The notes beneath the pieces are model-generated. The model saw nothing but the letters and a program-made list of their open reading frames with translations. It was not told the DNA's origin and searched no databases. The translations under genes and the position numbers were made by a program. 64,000 nucleotides of DNA from Laburnicola sp. R22_1 (Eukaryota > Ascomycota > Dothideomycetes > Pleosporales > Didymosphaeriaceae): the NCBI GenBank assembly GCA_014281115.1, contig JACONQ010000007.1:1860001-1924000 (forward strand), read 5' to 3'. This document shows positions 10,801-22,053 of the stretch, piece by piece (positions within the stretch are counted from its first letter, which is position 1; each line of letters begins with the position of its first letter).

Positions 10801-12551
10801 TAGTCTAGAGTGTTCTAGTCTCTTATGCCATAATTTAGCTAAGGCCCTTTGTAGTGCTCCTTTTGTTTATAATATATTCTTGCGAATGTGATATAAAGTG
10901 GGTAGTAGCGGATTATACTTAAGTACCTATTAACCGTGTATCTTGGATAGTTTTCTAATAATCTTGTTATCTAGTCCTTTTAGCGTAGTTGGGTCCGTTT
11001 GCGTATCCCACTAGATTCCTCTATGCCTTAGTAGTTAAAAGAAGACTAGGTTGCACAGGAGGTCTGGATAGCCATATTATGTAGAACTAACGTAGTTGTT
11101 CTATGTTGGCCTCTTAGTGTTAAGTTAACAGAGCCGTAGCCTTTTATCTATATTTTTGTATTGCCAGCCCATATATAATCTTCGGACGTAGGTAGATAGA
11201 AGTTATAGATACAGTCGGGGTTGTTCGTAATGTGGCAAGTTAATCCTAAATTAAGAATAAACAAGCGCTTTAGCGGGTAATTAGACACTTCTGTTTCTAT
11301 TAGCGCTAATGTAAACACAGCGTTAACGTTTAATATTCTCTGTCCCTCTAGTTAGTCCTTAGGGGACTCGAGGATCTTAGGTGTGGGCGTGTGCGATTGT
11401 TTAATGTTTAGTGTTTTTGATCTTAGTCTGCTTTGTCCTCTTAATAGTCCTTAAAATTTGGGATTGTGCTCGCGCTTTAATGCGACAAGTTCTTTAATCT
11501 TCTTATTTAGTTTTTACTACTTAGGAGCTTTGTCTATATTAATATAGAAGCAATCCTAGAGTCTATAGCGATGTCCACACGCAGGACATTTAGCGCCTTC
11601 TATTTTTGCAAGTTTTTAGACTAAGGATAAGTTCTTATTATCTTTTTAGTTATCACGTTAATATTAGGGTCTGCCCTGTTTTCTAGATAGTGCTGCTTCG
11701 GCATTAATGCCCTGGGTGGTTTTCCCACTTTCAGCGAGGTATGACGAGTTATCTGCCACAAATGTGGCCTTGTGCTTCCCTATTTAAGGGGTTGGATAAT
11801 TTAATATTATATGCTCTTGGAAGCGCTTTATTATTTCTTTCTAATTTATGCTAGGTGTAAACCGTCCGCTATCCTTAAAGGTTGTAGACTAATTAGGCGC
11901 AACTTTGTTTACAGCAGTCAGAAAGTCCTTTATAATTACATTAATCTGTGTTATCTTAGGGATATTGCTTGTCTCCGCTTCTATAGCTGCTTAATCATAT
12001 TTAGCAAGCCATATGTTCTAATTTAACGCGTTTCTTATCGGTCTGAGGGATATAAGGTATTAGTCGCGGGCTCATTCTCTCTTGAATCGTTCGTTGACGC
12101 TAACTATGGCTTTAAGGTTCGTAATCCACTGTCTTAGTGGTTGATCTGGGAGGCAGCAAGTGCGCTGAAGATGTGGGCTAACAGTAGCCTAAATATAAAC
12201 AATAATTTGCTAGAGGCTTATTTGCTCCTTTTTAAAATTATGTTAATTGTTCTTATACTGCTTGGCAAGAATCTTGTAATACTTAAGATTTTCTTTAAAC
12301 GCCTTAAGTCCTGCTGCTAATAGTTTGGACTACCTTGTTAGGATGCTAACGTTCGCTACTAGAGTATACCTATTAATTAGCGGCGCTCTTAGGGCTATAG
12401 GTTCAGGTTTTATTAGGATATTCGATGTAGGATTGACTTTTAGCCAGATGCGATATGCGACGCATCTAGACTAGAGCTGTATTATCCATACCCTATAGTT
12501 GGTGTGGTCTTAAAGGGTCACCGTTGGGTCATGCTAGGGTAGTGCAGCCAT
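7890..12551 (-). pseudogene. Ty1/copia gag-pol polyprotein, RIP-damaged
   Basis: Read on the minus strand from ATG at 12551 (MAALP, then a TAG at a former CAG). In order it shows: a gag helical region; a zinc knuckle near 11580 (CPACG...DCFY, with the expected His read as Tyr); an aspartic protease remnant (LGSTYHI, about 11260); integrase; an open linker stretch (9487-9726); the copia reverse transcriptase (ALYGLQ near 9025, then FFYVNN near 8885, normally YVDD); and RNase H (TKAELFALLQVAKKAIF, about 8260). Domain order protease-integrase-RT-RNase H is that of copia. Both Asp of YVDD have become Asn, so the enzyme is dead. Stops are at former Gln/Trp codons. Confidence 0.88.
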
Positions 12552-12584
12552 TTTGGTATTAATTAAGGTAGTAAGACTCTTAAT

Positions 12585-12770
12585 TGTCAGATTTAATAGT
12601 TAAATGCGATGATGCGCCTTAATAGATAATAATGATTATATTGTGTTTGTGTCCTCTATGTTTGGCTGGTTCTGACTTCTTCGCTAGTGTGCCAAGCCAG
12701 GTGGTCCCTGCTTTATTGTACAGATCCAACCTCAACGCGCTTGTTCTATCTAACAGCTGCATATTTGACA
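12585..12770 (-). repeat. 5' LTR of copia 1
   Basis: 186 bp, pairs with 7625-7810. It starts TGTCAG and ends TTTGACA on the plus strand. The gag ATG lies 34 bp inside it. No clear tRNA primer-binding site is legible beside it, probably because of RIP. Confidence 0.9.
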
Positions 12771-13619
12771 ATAGTAAGTTTAATAGTAATAAATATAGGT
12801 GGCTTATTTAAGTAAGCTAGGCTTATAATTGTTATAATAACTAGATTTACTTATTAGTAAGCTGCTTTTATAACTACCTTAGTAATTGTTATATATAAAG
12901 CTTAGTAAGCTTATAAATTATTATTATAGAGAGCCACGTTACTTATAAGTAAGTTATTCTCCTAGGGACTATTATAGTGCTTAGGAGGCTAACATCTTAT
13001 AAGATATAACCTATATGCCGCTATAAATAATGTAGTAGCTATCCTTTATCTCCTACCGCACCTATTATTAATAGGTAACCTATAGGTAAGTGTTATCGCT
13101 GTTAGTTACATTATAATGCTCTAGGGGAGGTATCTATACTCCTAATACGTAAGGTACTTAAGGACGCAGGGGGTCTGCCTACTATGTCTATTAATAGGTG
13201 TTATTAATAACGCTCTAGAGATAGGCTATAGATAGTTAAACCATAGCTTAATAATTACTACTATAGTGTAAGAGTACTATGGAGGTTTTTACACTATATA
13301 TAAAATAATAGTAGATATTAGAATCTAAATATAAGATAGTAGTAATACCTATATAAGGTAAGTATGTAGGTAGGCTATATACGTAGCCTTGCGTAGAACC
13401 TCGCTTAGTAATCACGCTAGTTCCAAAAGGGTAATATAATGTAAGCGAGGGGGCCGCACCTTAGATTAGTAACACCTTTAGACCTACTTTTCTTCTTTAA
13501 GGGATTATCTTAGTAGTAAATTAATAGATTAAGTATTATACCTATAATCTTATAATATATTCTCTTACTACCTTATATCTTATTATTCTAATATAAGTAA
13601 TATCTATTAAAGCTAATAC

Positions 13620-16600
13620 CTAGCCTTTGTAGCTAGCCTAAGCAGAGCGATAGTAACTAGTAAGAGGCAACCTTACGCTAGTATTAAGAACCCTAGACTA
13701 GGCTAAACTAGCATAGACAAAGAATAAGTAGTCTTAAGTACTAAAGAAGCTTAAATATAATATTAGGAAGAAAAACTTAAGTAAGAAATTAAGATTATAA
13801 AGAAGTGCAAGGCTATTAAAGCCTTATAAGACTAACTTAAAATCTTATAGGTTAAAATAAAACCTAATACTAATAAATAAAGAACTTTAACTCTTGTAAG
13901 CAATGCTAAAGCTGTAATAAAAAAATAAGGGCAAGGGTAAATAACTAATACCTAAAACTATTAAAGAGAATATAAGCAACCTTAATAGTAGTAGTAACTT
14001 ATTAGAGGAGTCTAGCAGCCTTAAAAAAAACTTTCTTTTGCATAAGAAGGGTAGATAAAAGAGTAAGCAACTAAGTAAAAAGGATAGAGAAAAGTTTCTA
14101 AAAACTAGTATTGCACCTATTATCCTACCTTAAATAATAATAGCTAGCTTAGACCTATAACTACTAAAACTACTAAAGCCTTTCTAATTTAAAGAAGAAG
14201 GCTAAAAAAAACTAAATATCTATGTAAAAGGCTACAAAGACTATATTTAATATGCACTAGTCCTTAGCACTAATTTAGCCTAGATAAGGTTTATATACGA
14301 CTATTTTAGAAATATATAATATAACTTTTAGAATAGGGTAGATTAGAAAATTCCTAAGCATAAACGTAAGTGTAAGGTAATATAGAAACTAATAAAGTAG
14401 ACTATAGTAGACACACTAGAATTAAGCTAAAAAAGAGAATAAGAGGCTTATTAGTGTATTAAGAACACAAAGTAGGGTTATTAGACTCTAACTAAACTTC
14501 TAAACTATCTTAAGAATTAGTAGAAAGAGACTAACCCTAATTATGCCTTAAATAATTAAAATAATTAATATATTAGCAATTTCTTCTTCGCTCTAGATAG
14601 TTAAGTAGTAAAAAGCCTCTAATAGCAACTATAGTAGTAGACTAGCCTTATCCAACTAGAGAAGATAGCTAACTAACACTAGCAAGTTATCTAAGGGCTA
14701 AAGCTAGGTAAGCGAAAGTAAAAGAATAATAATAAGAAGATCTAAGAGGACAATAGGAAAGATATAACGAGCTAGAAATAATCTAGATTAAATAACACTA
14801 AACTAGACTAGAGGCGATATAACTTATAATATAAACAATAGGATAAGTATTATAAAACACAATTACTACTAAACTAGAAAACGAATAACTATTTCTACTA
14901 TTATAAGTAAGGGCACTATAAAGATAACTACCTAAAGTAAAAGATAGAAATAAGAAAAGATAAGCCCTAGGTTATCTATTTCTTAAACTAACAGGCTTTA
15001 TTATATACACAGAGGGACAAAGATTACTTACTATAGTTACTTTAGAGGTAAGAGGCCCCTATAAGGCTAGAGGGTTTCTAGTTATCCTAAAAGAGGTTAT
15101 TTAAACAGTAGTAGGCTCCTTTAAAGTAAGGGCCCTAGTAGACTATAGTATAAAGGCTAACCTTATTAGTACTAAAATAGTAGAAAGGGTTATAGTCTAA
15201 CTAAAAGCAAATATAAACTAGACTTATAAGGCCCTAAATACAGTTAAATTAGAGGTTTAAGGCTAGACTAAACTAGCCTATATAATAATAGACAGCTATA
15301 GGCAAACCTAGACTAGATTAGGCAAATTTGTTATAGGGAATATTAAAGAGTTTAATATAGTGCTAGGAATACATTAGTTAACTAAATAGAACCTACTACC
15401 TAACTTTACTACTTATATATTATAATTTAATAATAGTAAGCGCAAATTCTAGAAGATTACTATAGAGGGGCTATAATAATTTGTAAACACTACTAGAAAT
15501 ACTAATAATAACTATTTTATTATATATAGAGTTAGCCTAGGCTAATCTAGTCTAAATAAGACTATTCTATCTAAGGTTTACTAAGAGAGATTTAAAGAAG
15601 CCTTCTTAGAAGTGGACACTACTCTACTAGTAAACTATAGGCTTTATTAGGAAGAGAAAGATCGCAGACCTTTTGGTGTATGGTACAACGCTGTAAGAGA
15701 AAGCTATCTATAGGCTTTATACGATATCTATTAATATTAAGGCAGGTAAGAAGGTACCCTTTAGACCGCTCTATAGCCTATTAATACTAGAGATATAGGT
15801 CTTGAAGGAGTATATTGAGAGAAATCTTAAAAGAGGCTAGATACGCCACTTAAAATTAGAAGTAGGAGCACTAAATCTTTTTATAAAAAAGAAGGATAGG
15901 AAATTGTAATTATATATAAATTACTATAGACTAAACATAGTAACTATAAAAAACTATTACGTACTCTTACTAATCTAAGAGTTACTAGACTAGCTAGAAT
16001 CTGCTATTATATACACTAAATTAGACCTAAGAGATACGTATTACTATATATAAATTAAGGTAGGCAATAAATAAAAGATAGTATTTTAGACTAGATATAG
16101 CTACTATAAGTATATAGTAATGCCCTTAAGATTAATTAACGCACCTATAGTCTTTTAGAGCTATATTAATAGTGCGCTATTAGACTTACCTAATATTAAT
16201 TACATTATATACTTAGATAATATATTTATATATTTCTAGAATAAAAAAACATATTAAGTATATAAAGATAGTACTAGATTAGCTTATTTAGTATAGGCTA
16301 TACGCTAAACCCTCTAAGTATAAGTTTTACACCTAAGAGATAGGCTATTTAGAGTTTATAGTAAGTCTAGAGAGCGTATATATAAAGGGGAATAGAGTTA
16401 AGAGTATAGAGAAGTAACTGGAGCCTAAGTTAGTATAAAATATAAGAATTTTCCTAGACTTTGCTAATTACTACTAAAGATTTATTAAAGGGTTTTTAAG
16501 GATTGCAAGTCCTCTATATATACTTACTTAGTAACTAGAAGGGTTAGCCTATAGTAGTTACTAATAATATAAGGAGAAATTAGTACCTATTGCCCTATTA

Positions 16601-18700
16601 AGTAAGACTTAGGCTATATTTAAGCAACTAAAGCAAATCTTTGCTAGTAGGTCTTTGCTAGCCTATTTTAACCCTAAATTGCCCTTAAGGGTAGAGACTA
16701 ACACCTTTAGATATGCGATATCTAGCATCTTAAGTTAACTATACCTAGGGCCCTAAGAGAAGAAATAATAGCACCTAGTTACCTTTCACTTGCATAAGAT
16801 AAGCTAGGCTAAGCATAATTATAGTATATATAACAGAGAGCTGCTTATAATAGTAGAAGCTTTTAAATACTAGAGGCACTATTTAAAAGGCACTATAAAG
16901 TAGGTAGAGCTCCTAATGGATTATTCTAACCTATAGGAGTTTATAATAACTAAAGTTCTAACCTAATACTAGGCCTAATATGCTAAATAGCTCGCCTTAT
17001 TTAATTTTAAGATTAAATACTATCTAAGAAAGACAAACCTAGTAAACAAACCCTTAAGGAGGCCTAACTATAAGTTAGAAGGAGCAGAAAGGCCTAATAG
17101 GATAGATAGTTCCTAAAAAAAGGCTACTTATAAAGCTTTAAAGTAAGCTAAAGCATAAAAAAGCTAAAATACCCTAAAAGAGGCTAAAAAAGTCTAGGCT
17201 AGTAGCTACTACGTAGATTACGCAATCTAGGAAAAGATCTACCCTAAAGAATATATAATAAGGGGAATTTAAAAACCTTCTACTTTAAGCTATCTCTAAA
17301 GAGATAATAAGTAACCTAATAGTAGTTAGAGTAAGGGCAAGTCTTTTGCACCCTATAGAGAATTGCCTACTATAAATAGAGTAGTAGAGCCTAATTAAGG
17401 GTTATCTACTTTAGTTTAATAGTTGCCTATATATGCTAGCTAGCGTTAAAATTAAGACTTTAGAACGCTATTATAATAATTTTCTAGTGGATTATTTTAG
17501 TTTTATAAAAATATTTAATATTATCTAGAGAGAGTTCTAGTAGCCTAGAGTTTATTAGTTTATTAAGGATTACATTCTAACTCATAAGGCCTATATAAGG
17601 GTTAAGCCTACTAGATATATATAGTATAGCTAACTTAATAGCCTACTAATTTTAATAGGTTCCTAGTAAGATATAATAATAGATATAATTATAGACCTTC
17701 TTAAGAGTAGAGTGTAGAACTATAAGTATAATAGTATACTAGTAATTATAGATTACTTTAGTAAGATAGCCTACTAGATAGCTATTTATAAGGATATAAC
17801 TATAGTAGAGCTAGCTAAGATCTTTTAGTAAGGGATTATATAGCTCTATAGTCCCTTAAGATTAATAGTAATAGATAGGGTAGCCTATTTATATTAGGAT
17901 ACTAGAGCATCTTTGCGTAGTGCTTAGGGTTAAAATAGCTACTTTTAACTACCTTTTACCTGCCGATAAATAGGTAGACTAAGAGGTAGAACTAGACACT
18001 AAAGTAGTACCTATAAGTCTTTTATAATTATAAGCAGGATAATTAGGCCTTATTACTATTAGAGACAAAGTACTTATATAACAATAGCGTATATAGCTCT
18101 ATAGGGAAGTTGCCTTTCTAGGCTGTGTATAAATATAACTTACTAACTACTAGTATAGCTAAAGAACTCTAATTAAGGGGTAACGCACCTTAGGCTATTA
18201 CTAACATAACTAGAATAGCCTAGATAAGGGCTATTATATAAGAAACTATAATAGAAGTCTAGGCTTACTAGGTAAAGGCATATAACTCTAAGTATAAATA
18301 GGTAGAGTTTGCTATAGAGAATATAGTCTATTTTAATATATAAAACCTAGCCTTATTAAGGCTAAAAAAGAGGCTAGACTATAAGTACTAGGGTTCCTAT
18401 AAAGTTCTACACTAAGTAGAGAATTAGATATATAAACTAGGCCTACCTAAGAACTTCTAGATTTACCTAGTGTTCTATATATGCCTACTAGAGTAATTAG
18501 CCCTAGAGAGACTTATGCAGAAGAAGCAAAGTCCCTCTAAGGCTATAGTACTATAAATAGGTCTAGATATATACCTAGTTAAATAAATTAAGAGTAGAAT
18601 AAGAAAAAATAGCAAGTAGCTATATAAAGTAAAGTAGAAAGGGTATAGTAATAAAGAAAACTAATAGCTACTAGTAAAAAATATTTCTAAGGTAGTAATA
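13620..18700 (+). pseudogene. Chromovirus gag-pol polyprotein (family C), RIP-destroyed
   Basis: Readable segments in order: a Lys-rich gag region (13700-14960); a pre-RT block (FRPLYSLLILE, 15760); RT core (TKLDLRDTYYYI near 16018; VMPLRLINAPIVF near 16120; YLDN at about 16210-16222 where YLDD is expected); RNase H (YAISSILSQ, LAYFNPKLPL, about 16640-16920); integrase core and C-terminal part (17300-18500, NSVYSSIGKLPF and YKYQGSYKVLH); and a chromodomain remnant at 18564-18680 (IYLVKQI...YKVKQKGYSNKEN). The C-terminal chromodomain places it with chromoviruses, whose integrases are steered to heterochromatin. Stops are at former Gln/Trp codons. Confidence 0.85.
15648..15707 (+). mobile_element. 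60-bp insertion with 13-bp target duplication, copy 1
   Basis: The pol frame of family C is broken by 60 bp that start TAGGAAGAGAAAG and end AGAGAAAGCTAT. The 13 bases CTATAGGCTTTAT stand on both sides (15635-15647 and 15708-15720), perfectly matched. Removing the 60 bp and one duplicate restores the continuous gypsy frame (...LYTISINIK...FRPLYS). Two further copies lie at 40105 and 57250. It is too short for a standard SINE, and the duplication is too long for LTR, hAT or MULE elements. The class is unknown. Confidence 0.75.
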
Positions 18701-20715
18701 AAGGCTTTCTTTAAGCGCATAGGCTTTATAAAGGTCGTAAACCTATTAGAGATAGAAATAGGCCCTAAAAGAGGCCTATAGGCTATATAGAGACTAGGGT
18801 TGTCCTTTAAAATAAAAAGGAGTAGAAATAACCCTAGAAAGGCCTAGATTAGTCTAGACTAGCCCTAGTAGGTAGATAGATAAGTAATAGTATATAATTA
18901 TAGACTTTAAAAAGTATTAGTATTATAGAATAGGTAACAATACTATTATAAATATATAATGTAAAGAATTATAAAAGTAAAGTATAGAAAAGCTTCTTTA
19001 CTAAGAACCTAAACTAATTAGTGTCTAAGATTTATAAACTAGGGAGCTAACTATAAATAAGCCTAATTAAGACTAAACTAGGCTAAAGCTACCTTTTAAA
19101 ACTTATATATAAGACTAAATAAGACCCTTAGCCCTTTTTAAAAGCTAAAGGGAGGCAGCAAACGCTAAAAGAGAAGGTATCTTAGACTAAAAAAACGCTA
19201 GAAAGGACTAAATAGGCCTAGAAAGCCTAAAAATCCTAATTCTAGGTGTGTATCTACTATCATAACAACTTAAAATCTCTATTTATATGCTCTAAAGCCT
19301 TAAAACCTAGCTATATTCTTTTAACTAGAAAGTCTAATACGTCCTTAAGCGCACTTAAGTAAGCCTAATATTAGTTAGTCTAGATTACCTTAAATAGGAC
19401 TTAGGAAGTTTAGTTTACTTTACTAGTAGAGAAATTAGTATTACCTATTACCTTACCTTTATCTTTAGTCTACTTATATAGGGTACTTATAAGACTGCCT
19501 ATATTATTATCTGCTAAATACTTCTAATTTGTCTTAGTTTTAGCCTTCTCCTTTTTAGTAAGCCTAAAGGGAAGAAAGCTATTAGTAAGGAAGTTAGTCT
19601 AACTATAGTGTAGCAAAGTGTCCTTATTACTAGTATACTTGCCTTTAGTGTAGCTACTCTAAAATTAGCCTTAGAAGGCCTTAATAGGCCTAGATAGAAA
19701 AAACTTATATTTCGATATTTTTAAAGACTTTTTATAACTAGATAAAAGCCTCTTTAAGAGAAGGCAAGATAGGCTAGAGGGCCTTAGAACCCTTAGGGAC
19801 CTTAGAAATTTTCTTTAATACCCTTATATCTAATTTAGCCTTAGTAAAATAAAAACTACTAAAATTTAGGAGAATAAGTTTTATAGTAGCCTAGAGTTTA
19901 GAAATAAGATACTAGAGAATCTAAATATATCAAGGGGCCCTTACAAACTCTAGAGAGGCCTAGATATGCCTAGGTTAGCCCTACTTACTTAGAAATAATT
20001 CTAACTAGCGTTAGCGCACTTAACGTACTTAAGTATAAAATTATTCTAGCTAGAGTTAATAACACTATTTAAGATATAGGTCTTATAGTTCTATAGAGCT
20101 CTATAGTCCTTTTAGAGAAACTAGTAAGAATAAACTTTCTTAACTTTATTATTATAGAGCTTGTCGACTAGACTCTAAAGACAGGTTATATAAGAGTTTA
20201 TTATAATAAATATATTATTCTAGGCTATTTTTCTTCACCTCTATAAAGTACTAAATATTTTAATAAGGGTAAAATAGGGCTAGATAGGCCTAAATTAGGC
20301 TTAACTAGGGCTAAGGCTATTCTAAGAAGGTTAAAGAGGTTAAAAAAAGATTTAAATAATATTAAAGCAGACTATTAAGCGTATTTAGCTCTAGACAAGT
20401 CTAGATTAGTATAGAGAGACCCTCTATAGGCCTAAGAAAATCCTAACTTAGCAGTATTATAGTCTAGAAAGGGCCTAGATTACCTTAGATTACTCTTATT
20501 AAAGCCTACTAGGAGTGCCTATCCTAAGGGGTACTTACATTAGAATAAGTAGCAATATAGAAAAAGTAAAAAAAAGAGGTAATAGAGTAGTAGGACTAAG
20601 AGTAAACTTATAAAAGTATACTAGTTTAAAATAAGCTAGTTAAGTAAGCTTAGCTAGCCTATTTAGGAAAGTTTCTCTAGTAACCTTAGGGTTAAGGTCC
20701 TTTAAAAAAAGGGAG
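18700..20715. other. Non-pol 3' region of family C
   Basis: About 2 kb between the chromodomain and the 3' LTR, rich in AGGCCTAG/CTAGGCCT words (former repeats such as GGCCTGG). No protein family recognised. It is either a long 3' untranslated region, an extra reading frame, or another old insertion without visible ends. Confidence 0.4.
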
Positions 20716-20898
20716 TTTTATTATAATACATCTCCTATGGCAGAGTAACCCCTTAGTTGCCCTAGACTAGTCTAGATTAGCCTTAGCTAGGTTAGAGTTT
20801 TCTTCTTAGGCCTTATAGTCTTTAGACCTACTTCCCTTCTTTAAGAGATTGTCTTAGTAGTAAATTAATAAATTAAGCATTGTACCTATAATCTTACA
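20716..20898 (+). repeat. 3' LTR of family C (approximate)
   Basis: Begins after the purine tract with TATTATAATACATC (from an expected TGTTATAATACA) and ends ATAATCTTACA. The last 80 bp match the left LTR remnant at 13477-13554. The start is inferred and could be off by several bases. Confidence 0.55.
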
Positions 20899-21954
20899 AT
20901 TATCTTATAAGATAATAGAAACTTTATATAAGATAGTAAGGGCTTCTTATAAGGTAGTAGAAGTAGCTATTACATAACTAGTTTATTTAATAGCTTAGTT
21001 ATATAGAGAATTATACTTTATTAGGGTTTATTATTATCTAACTATGTTTTTGTATAGTTGCTAGTAGTGTGCTTAGTATACTATTTTCTCTTAAATTTTA
21101 TATAGTAGTAATATCTATTTACTAACTTAATAAAAGAGTTAATTTACTATTTTTATAGATAAGAATAGTCGGCTTGCCAAATACCTTTTTATCCTTTTTT
21201 TAGTTTAAGATTAAAGTAGATTAAGATAGAAGGTTATTATATACTATTATATATAGTACCTAATTCTAATTAATAACGAACCTTAAATACTACCTAATAA
21301 CATAATAATAGTTTAAACTTACTTGCACTCCCTAATACCTATAAGCTTCTAGTTTGAATATAAGGTTCACTTATAGCATATATAGCACACCTAGCTTGTC
21401 GTTACTACTATTATTAGTTATCTATATTTGCGCTACTTCGCAGCGTACTTGCGTAGATAAGTTATAGCTATAATAGCTAAGAGAATCTTACAGATTTATA
21501 TAATGCTTTTACTATATTAAAGCCTATTAATGAAGACTTTATTATCTTTCTTTCACGTCTTCTACTAGAGAATTCTAGTACTAATAAAAAGTAATTACGT
21601 CTACTAGAGTAGAAATATAGTGCTGCTATTCTTTATAAACTAGACTAGCTGCTAGCCTAACTAGTATATAAGAATAGTCGTATAAATAGTTAAGTATACC
21701 TATTTATTATGCTAAATAAGCTTATAAATAAAATTAAACTCTAATATAACTATATTAGTAGTAGTAGTACAAAACTATAGTATATACTCTTTAGCAATAG
21801 TAAGTACTTCTTTAGGAATAATATTAATACCTAGATAGATAGTAGGGTATAGAGAGATAGTAAGAGATTTGTTAAGAACAATCTTAATATAGTAATAGAG
21901 CGATAGTATATCTAGTATATATTACTCTTATCCTACTACTTATAAGAAATAGTA
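20899..21954. other. Unassigned RIPed DNA
   Basis: TA-rich DNA between the family C LTR and family A copy 2. It contains a segment (about 21100-21160, TTTTATATAGTAGTAATATCTATTT) also present at 26290-26350, so it is repeat-derived. No coding family identified. Confidence 0.4.
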
Positions 21955-22053
21955 TAACGTAGTTTACTAGCAAGTGACCCACACTAGTAAGCGCGCTACC
22001 TTTGCCAAGACCCTACTATTATCAACAATACTATTATAATATAACCACCTACT

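Larger units (their letters stand above)
7625..12770 (-). mobile_element. Ty1/copia LTR retrotransposon (copia 1), near full length
   Basis: Two 186-bp LTRs, 7625-7810 and 12585-12770, begin TGTCAGATTTAATAG and end with CTAACA or TTGACA. They flank 4.8 kb of internal sequence on the minus strand. A polypurine tract (TAAGGGGGTG, minus strand, 7820-7811) adjoins the 3' LTR. Flanking 5-mers are ATAGG and ATAGT. The inner sequence is clearly less RIPed than its surroundings and keeps its reading frame with stops but few if any shifts, which points to a recent arrival. Confidence 0.92.
7613..13474 (-). mobile_element. Solo LTR of gypsy family E, split by a copia insertion
   Basis: The LTR parts are 7613-7624 and 12776-13474, in reverse orientation, about 700 bp together. 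They match the 5' LTR of element E (27583-28259) along their whole length, including the start TGTTACTAATCTAAGG (13474 leftward) and the CTTACTATCAG end at 7613-7624. Possible 5-bp flanks are CCTTA (7608-7612) and CCTTT (13475-13479). No internal gypsy sequence adjoins either end, so it is read as a solo LTR left by recombination. The copia element entered it later. Confidence 0.72.
13475..20898 (+). mobile_element. Ty3/gypsy chromovirus, family C
   Basis: A shared terminal segment occurs at 13477-13554 and 20819-20898 (starts TTTAGACCTACTT, ends CCTATAATCTTA). The right LTR seems to begin about 20716, after a purine tract (AAAAAAAGGGAG). The left LTR keeps only its last 80 bp or so; the rest was separated by the family E solo LTR inserted to its left and is not legible. 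Between them lie gag, reverse transcriptase, RNase H, integrase and a chromodomain on the plus strand, all RIPed. A 60-bp foreign insertion breaks the frame at 15648. Confidence 0.8.
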
